Source of the DNA: Aquipseudomonas alcaligenes MRY13-0052
GTDB lineage: Bacteria; Pseudomonadota; Gammaproteobacteria; Pseudomonadales; Pseudomonadaceae
Direction: 5' to 3'
NCBI GenBank assembly: GCA_000474255.1
Contig: BATO01000033.1
Location: 1-58,312, forward strand
DNA length: 58,312 bases
The notes beneath the pieces were generated by a model. That model did no database searches. It saw nothing but the letters and a program-made list of their open reading frames with translations, and was not told the origin of the DNA. Each line of letters opens with the position of its first letter. The stretch's first letter is position 1. Made by a program: the position numbers and the translations under genes. Below are positions 54,683 through 58,312 of this stretch, one piece after another.

Positions 54683-55975
54683 TCAGAGCTTGGTTTCGAC
54701 GTACGCCTCGTCGCGGATCTGACGCAGCCAGGCTTGCAGCTCTTCGTCGTACTTGCGGTTACGCAGGACGTTGATGGCTTGCTGCTCGCGCATCTGGTCG
54801 GCGCTGTCGGTGGCGCGACGGCCCAGGACTTCCAGCACGTGCCAGCCATAGGGGCTCTTGAACGGGCGGGACAGCTGGCCGGCCGGGGTCTTGGCCATGA
54901 CTTCGCGGAACTCGGGAACCAGCGCGTTGGGGTCGATCCAGTTCAGGTCGCCGCCATTGAGGGCCGAGCCCGGGTCCTCGGAGAAACTCTTCGCCAGGTC
55001 GGCGAAATCTTCACCGGACTTGATGCGCTCATAGAGACGCTCGGCCAGGCGCTCGGTGTCGGCTTCGCTGCGAATCTCACTCGGCTTGAGCAGGATGTGG
55101 CGAACGTGCACTTCATCGCGAACCTGGGTGCTGCCGCCACGCTTGTCCAGCAGCTTGAGGATGATGAAGCCGCCCGGGGTGCGTACAGGCTCGGTGACTT
55201 CACCGGGTGCCAGGGCGCTGATCATGCCGTCGAAGGGCGGCGGCAGCTGGGCGGCCTTGCGCCAGCCGATCTCGCCGCCTTCCAGAGCGGTTTCGCCTGC
55301 AGAGCGGGAAATCGCCAGTTGGGCGAAGTCGGCGCCTTGCTGCAGTTGCTGGTAGAGCTCCTTGGCCTGTCGGTCGGCAGCCTGGATGGTTTCGGGCGAG
55401 GAGCCGTCCGCAACCGGGATCAGGATGTTGGCCAGGTGGAATTCTTCGGAGAGCTGCATCTTGCCCAGGTCGGAGGCGAGGAAGTTCTGCACTTCCTGGT
55501 CGGTGACCTGGATCCGCTCCGCCACGCGACGCTGACGAACACGGCTGATGACCATCTCGCGACGGACCTGGTCGCGGGCGTCTTCATAGGAGAGGCCGTC
55601 CTGAGCCAGGGCGCCCCGGAACTGCTCGACGCTCATGCCATTGCGCTGGGCGATGGCTTCGATGGCCTGGTTCAGTTCCTCATCGGTGATGCGGATGCCG
55701 GAACGGTCGCCGATCTGCAGCTGGATGTTCTCGATGATCAGGCGTTCCAGCACCTGCTGGCCCAGCACGTGCTCAGGGGGCAGCGCCGAACCGCGCTTGG
55801 CGATGGTCTGCTGCACCTCATGGACGCGCTGGTCGAGTTGGCTCTGCATGATCACGTCGTTATCGACGATGGCCACGACACGATCGATCGACTGGACCTC
55901 GGCATGCACCGCACCACCGAGGAACAGGGCGCCCAACAGCAGCGGGCGGAGACAATCAGAAAGCTTGGTCTTCAC
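54683..55975 (-). CDS. surA: Periplasmic chaperone and peptidyl-prolyl isomerase SurA
   Basis: 430 residues from GTG 55975, chosen because it gives the standard signal peptide ([20 protein letters not shown], cleaved after VHA) and Pseudomonas length; the ATGs at 55999 and 56017 add 8 or 14 residues. N-terminal chaperone domain (about 25-170: [20 protein letters not shown]), two PpiC parvulin domains (about 175-275 and 285-385: [20 protein letters not shown]) and C-terminal helix. It delivers outer-membrane proteins such as LptD, whose gene overlaps by 20 bp. Confidence 0.95.
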   Translation of the reverse strand: MKTKLSDCLRPLLLGALFLGGAVHAEVQSIDRVVAIVDNDVIMQSQLDQRVHEVQQTIAKRGSALPPEHVLGQQVLERLIIENIQLQIGDRSGIRITDEELNQAIEAIAQRNGMSVEQFRGALAQDGLSYEDARDQVRREMVISRVRQRRVAERIQVTDQEVQNFLASDLGKMQLSEEFHLANILIPVADGSSPETIQAADRQAKELYQQLQQGADFAQLAISRSAGETALEGGEIGWRKAAQLPPPFDGMISALAPGEVTEPVRTPGGFIILKLLDKRGGSTQVRDEVHVRHILLKPSEIRSEADTERLAERLYERIKSGEDFADLAKSFSEDPGSALNGGDLNWIDPNALVPEFREVMAKTPAGQLSRPFKSPYGWHVLEVLGRRATDSADQMREQQAINVLRNRKYDEELQAWLRQIRDEAYVETKL

Positions 55976-58312
55976 GTTCACGGTAACCTTGGATGCCATT
56001 GTCGAGGAAGCTTTCAACCTTGTTGCCGATCACGCCGCCGAGGCCCTTGAACACGATCTGCAGGAAGACGCCGCGGTCGGCCTTCTCGTTGAGTTCGGGC
56101 GAAAGGGTGGTCTCGTCGTAGTCGACCCAGTAGCGGTTGATCAGACGGAGTTTCCAGCAGCAACTGTCGTACTCGAAGCCACCGAAGGCTTCCAGGGTGC
56201 GGTTGCGGTTGTAGTCGTACTGCCAGCGGGCGATGGCGTTCCATTGCGGGACGACCGGCCAGATAACGGATGCGTCATGCTGCTCGATCTTGTAGTAGTC
56301 CTTGATCAGGCGGCCGGTCACGTTGTCGATGTAGTCGCCGCCTTCCTGCCACTGGCCGGTGGTCTGGTTGTAGACCACGGAGTCGTTGCGGTAGCGGTAG
56401 CCGAAGTTGACCACCTTGTTGACGTCGTCTTCCGGCTGGTAGTGGAACATCAGGCTGCCGGAGCGGGTACGGCCGGCGTCCGGGTCCCAATTGAAGTCGG
56501 AGGATAGGCGCCAGTCGCGGTTGAAGCGGTACAGGTATTCCAGCGCATAGGGCGAAACACTGGCCTGGGCCGACTTGCGATCGCGGTAGTCGATGCCAGG
56601 CAGCTGCACCTTGCGGTCTTCGAAGTAGAAGGCCTGGCCGATGCTGAAGCGCTGACGCTCGAAGCCGTTGGGCTGGATCCAGCGGTTGGTCAGGCCCAGG
56701 GATACCTGATTGGCATCGCCTACACGGTCACGACCGGAGAAGCGGTTCTCGCGGAACAGCGAGGAATAGCTGAAGGCGCTTTCGCTGCTGTCGAAGACCG
56801 GAATGTTGTCCTGCTTTTCCTCAGGAACATAGAGGTAGAACAGGCGGGGTTCCAGGGTCTGCTTGTACTGGCTGCCGAACAGCTCGGTGTTGCGATCGAA
56901 GTACAGGCCGCTGTCGACGCTGAAGATCGGTACGCCGCGGTCTTCGCTGCTGTTGAATTCCTGGCCGGCGAGCAGGGTGTCCTTGCCACGCTGGTCCAGA
57001 TCCAGGTCGTACTGGGTGTAGAGGTACTTGACCGAGGGCTTGAGGAAGCCGTAGCTCCAGTCCAGCGGCAGGCTGACGCCCGGCTCCACGTGGATGCGGT
57101 TGCCGTTGGCACGGGCCAAGCCCGGGATGCGGGTGTCGTACCACGGGCTCGCAACGCCATTCTCGTCGGTGAAGTCACCCTTGCGCAGATCACGCTCGAA
57201 GCGTACGAACTCGGTGGAGTAGGAGAACTTCAGGCCGCCGGCATCGACTGGCAGCACGCCATCCAGGGTGATCTGGGGCAGGCGGTCGTACGGGGTGATC
57301 TCGGTGACCGTGGCCATTTCATAGGCATGGGCATTGAGCCTGGCGGTGTAGCTGTCGCCACGCCAGGTGACGGCGCCCTGTTGGTTGACGTAGGTCGATT
57401 GCTCGATGCCCAGCTCGGTCTGCAGGTCCTGGAAGTAGTACGGGTCGCTGATGTCGGTGTAGTCCACCTCGGTCATCAGGCGTTCGTCCAGGCCGCCCTT
57501 GTGTTGCCAGTTGTACAGCCAGCGCTTGTCCTTGTACTCGGACTGCAGCTTGCGCTCGTCTTCCTCGTCATTCAGGTACGCACCACCGAACTGGCCTTCG
57601 CTGCTCTTGGTCAGGTAGCGGAACTCGCCTTCCATCAGCAGGCCACGCTTGGCCATGTAGCGCGGATAGAGGGTGGCGTCGTAGTTCGGCGCGAGGTTGA
57701 AGTAGTAGGGCGTCAGCAGGGAGAAGCCGGTGTCGCTGCTGGTACCGATGCTCGGCGGCAGGAAGCCGGACTGGCGACGGTCGTCGATGGGGAAATAGAT
57801 GTAGGGGGTATAGAACACCGGAATGTCCTTGACCCGCAGCGTCACGTTGGTCGCGGTGCCGAAGCCCGTGGCCTGGTTCAGCTTGATGTTGTTGCCTTTC
57901 AGGTGCCAGGCGTTGTCGCCCGGCTCGCAACGGGTGTAGGTGCCGTCCTTCAAGCGGATGATCGCGTCTTCCTGGCGCTTGGCGTACAGGGCGCTACCGC
58001 GGGTGTGCGATTTGTGCAGCACGTACTCGGCGTTGTCGATCTGCGCTTCGCCGTTGTCCAGTTGCAGTTCGGCCCTGTCGCCGACCACCAGGGCGCCGTT
58101 GTCGCGCAGCTTGACGTTGCCCACAAGCTCGCCACGATTTTCGGCTTGCAGCAGGTTCGCCTCGTCGGCTTCCACCTGCATGCTGCCCTGGCGCAGGACC
58201 ACGTCACCGGCGAGGGTCGCGACCTGCTTTTCCTGCTCGTAGCGCGAGGCCTTGGCGGAAACGTAGGTGGGCGCGTCTTCCGGCGGGGTCTTGTCGTTCA
58301 TGCCGGGGCGGC
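55956..58312 (-). CDS. lptD: LPS-assembly protein LptD, 5'-truncated
   Basis: At least 781 residues; the frame runs off the right window edge, so the signal peptide is missing. The N-terminal LptA-like jellyroll repeats ([40 protein letters not shown]) are followed by the 26-strand beta-barrel. The C-terminal Cys pair CC ([15 protein letters not shown]) and [12 protein letters not shown] are typical; disulfides to N-terminal Cys set LptD maturation. With LptE it inserts LPS in the outer membrane. Upstream of and overlapping surA. Confidence 0.97.
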   Translation of the reverse strand, partial: RPGMNDKTPPEDAPTYVSAKASRYEQEKQVATLAGDVVLRQGSMQVEADEANLLQAENRGELVGNVKLRDNGALVVGDRAELQLDNGEAQIDNAEYVLHKSHTRGSALYAKRQEDAIIRLKDGTYTRCEPGDNAWHLKGNNIKLNQATGFGTATNVTLRVKDIPVFYTPYIYFPIDDRRQSGFLPPSIGTSSDTGFSLLTPYYFNLAPNYDATLYPRYMAKRGLLMEGEFRYLTKSSEGQFGGAYLNDEEDERKLQSEYKDKRWLYNWQHKGGLDERLMTEVDYTDISDPYYFQDLQTELGIEQSTYVNQQGAVTWRGDSYTARLNAHAYEMATVTEITPYDRLPQITLDGVLPVDAGGLKFSYSTEFVRFERDLRKGDFTDENGVASPWYDTRIPGLARANGNRIHVEPGVSLPLDWSYGFLKPSVKYLYTQYDLDLDQRGKDTLLAGQEFNSSEDRGVPIFSVDSGLYFDRNTELFGSQYKQTLEPRLFYLYVPEEKQDNIPVFDSSESAFSYSSLFRENRFSGRDRVGDANQVSLGLTNRWIQPNGFERQRFSIGQAFYFEDRKVQLPGIDYRDRKSAQASVSPYALEYLYRFNRDWRLSSDFNWDPDAGRTRSGSLMFHYQPEDDVNKVVNFGYRYRNDSVVYNQTTGQWQEGGDYIDNVTGRLIKDYYKIEQHDASVIWPVVPQWNAIARWQYDYNRNRTLEAFGGFEYDSCCWKLRLINRYWVDYDETTLSPELNEKADRGVFLQIVFKGLGGVIGNKVESFLDNGIQGYREREDQAF

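Noticed and set aside
55976-56017. ATG starts for SurA at 56017 or 55999
   Set aside because: They add residues before a standard signal peptide; GTG 55975 gives the normal Pseudomonas length.

Overview
The window looks like a chromosomal segment of a high-GC gammaproteobacterium of the genus Pseudomonas or a close relative. The right half (33.1-58.3 kb) keeps a gene order I recognise from Pseudomonas: tRNA-Ile2(CAU), an RmcA-like sensor/GGDEF/EAL protein, rpoD, dnaG, rpsU, then divergent tsaD, plsY, folB-folK, cca, a DUF4136 lipoprotein, the SpoVR/YeaH/PrkA stress trio, and the lptD-surA-pdxA-rsmA-apaG-apaH-glpE envelope/housekeeping cluster.

The left half is accessory. 0-2.6 kb holds the end of a fimbrial adhesin gene and a degenerate GGDEF gene followed by an AraC-type regulator. 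2.9-11.6 kb is a phosphate-scavenging locus: TonB-dependent receptor, beta-propeller phytase lipoprotein, a TolQ/TolR-like motor pair, a TonB-type transducer and a Tat-exported PhoX phosphatase. A PhoB-box-like sequence lies before the receptor and a second, better one before the motor genes. The likely logic is phosphate-starvation induction, phosphate release at the surface, outer-membrane uptake powered by a dedicated motor, and periplasmic dephosphorylation.

11.6-16.1 kb carries an unusual palindromic repeat array, a small secreted protein, regulator-gene debris, an active-type diguanylate cyclase, a four-repeat membrane protein and two small exported proteins. 16.2-23.0 kb is a polyamine region (glutamylpolyamine oxidase, cupin regulator, glutamylpolyamine synthetase, LysR regulator, polyamine-binding protein, agmatinase-family enzyme). 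23.1-28.3 kb is a short-chain acid module (CoA-transferase, GntP-family permease, sigma-54 activator) with a recognisable sigma-54 promoter and three matching upstream palindromes.

28.4-33.2 kb is the mobile part: a PMP3 peptide, a BRO-N antirepressor-like gene preceded by a structured leader resembling phage C4 antisense RNA, an orphan ORF with ADP-ribosyltransferase-like sequence features, and a roughly 3-kb AT-richer island bounded by 46-bp copies of the 3' part of tRNA-Ile2. The island carries a membrane-anchored small protein plus an HNH-type zinc-ligand protein, followed by a frameshifted phage structural-gene remnant. I see no integrase in it. These two genes are the best candidate for an undescribed system here, perhaps anti-phage, but that is inference.

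Intergenic spaces carry several families of palindromes beginning GTAGG(G/T/A)TGG, REP-like hairpins containing GCGAATGAATTCGC, and heptamer-derived low-complexity repeats, all typical of selfish or structural repeats in this genus.
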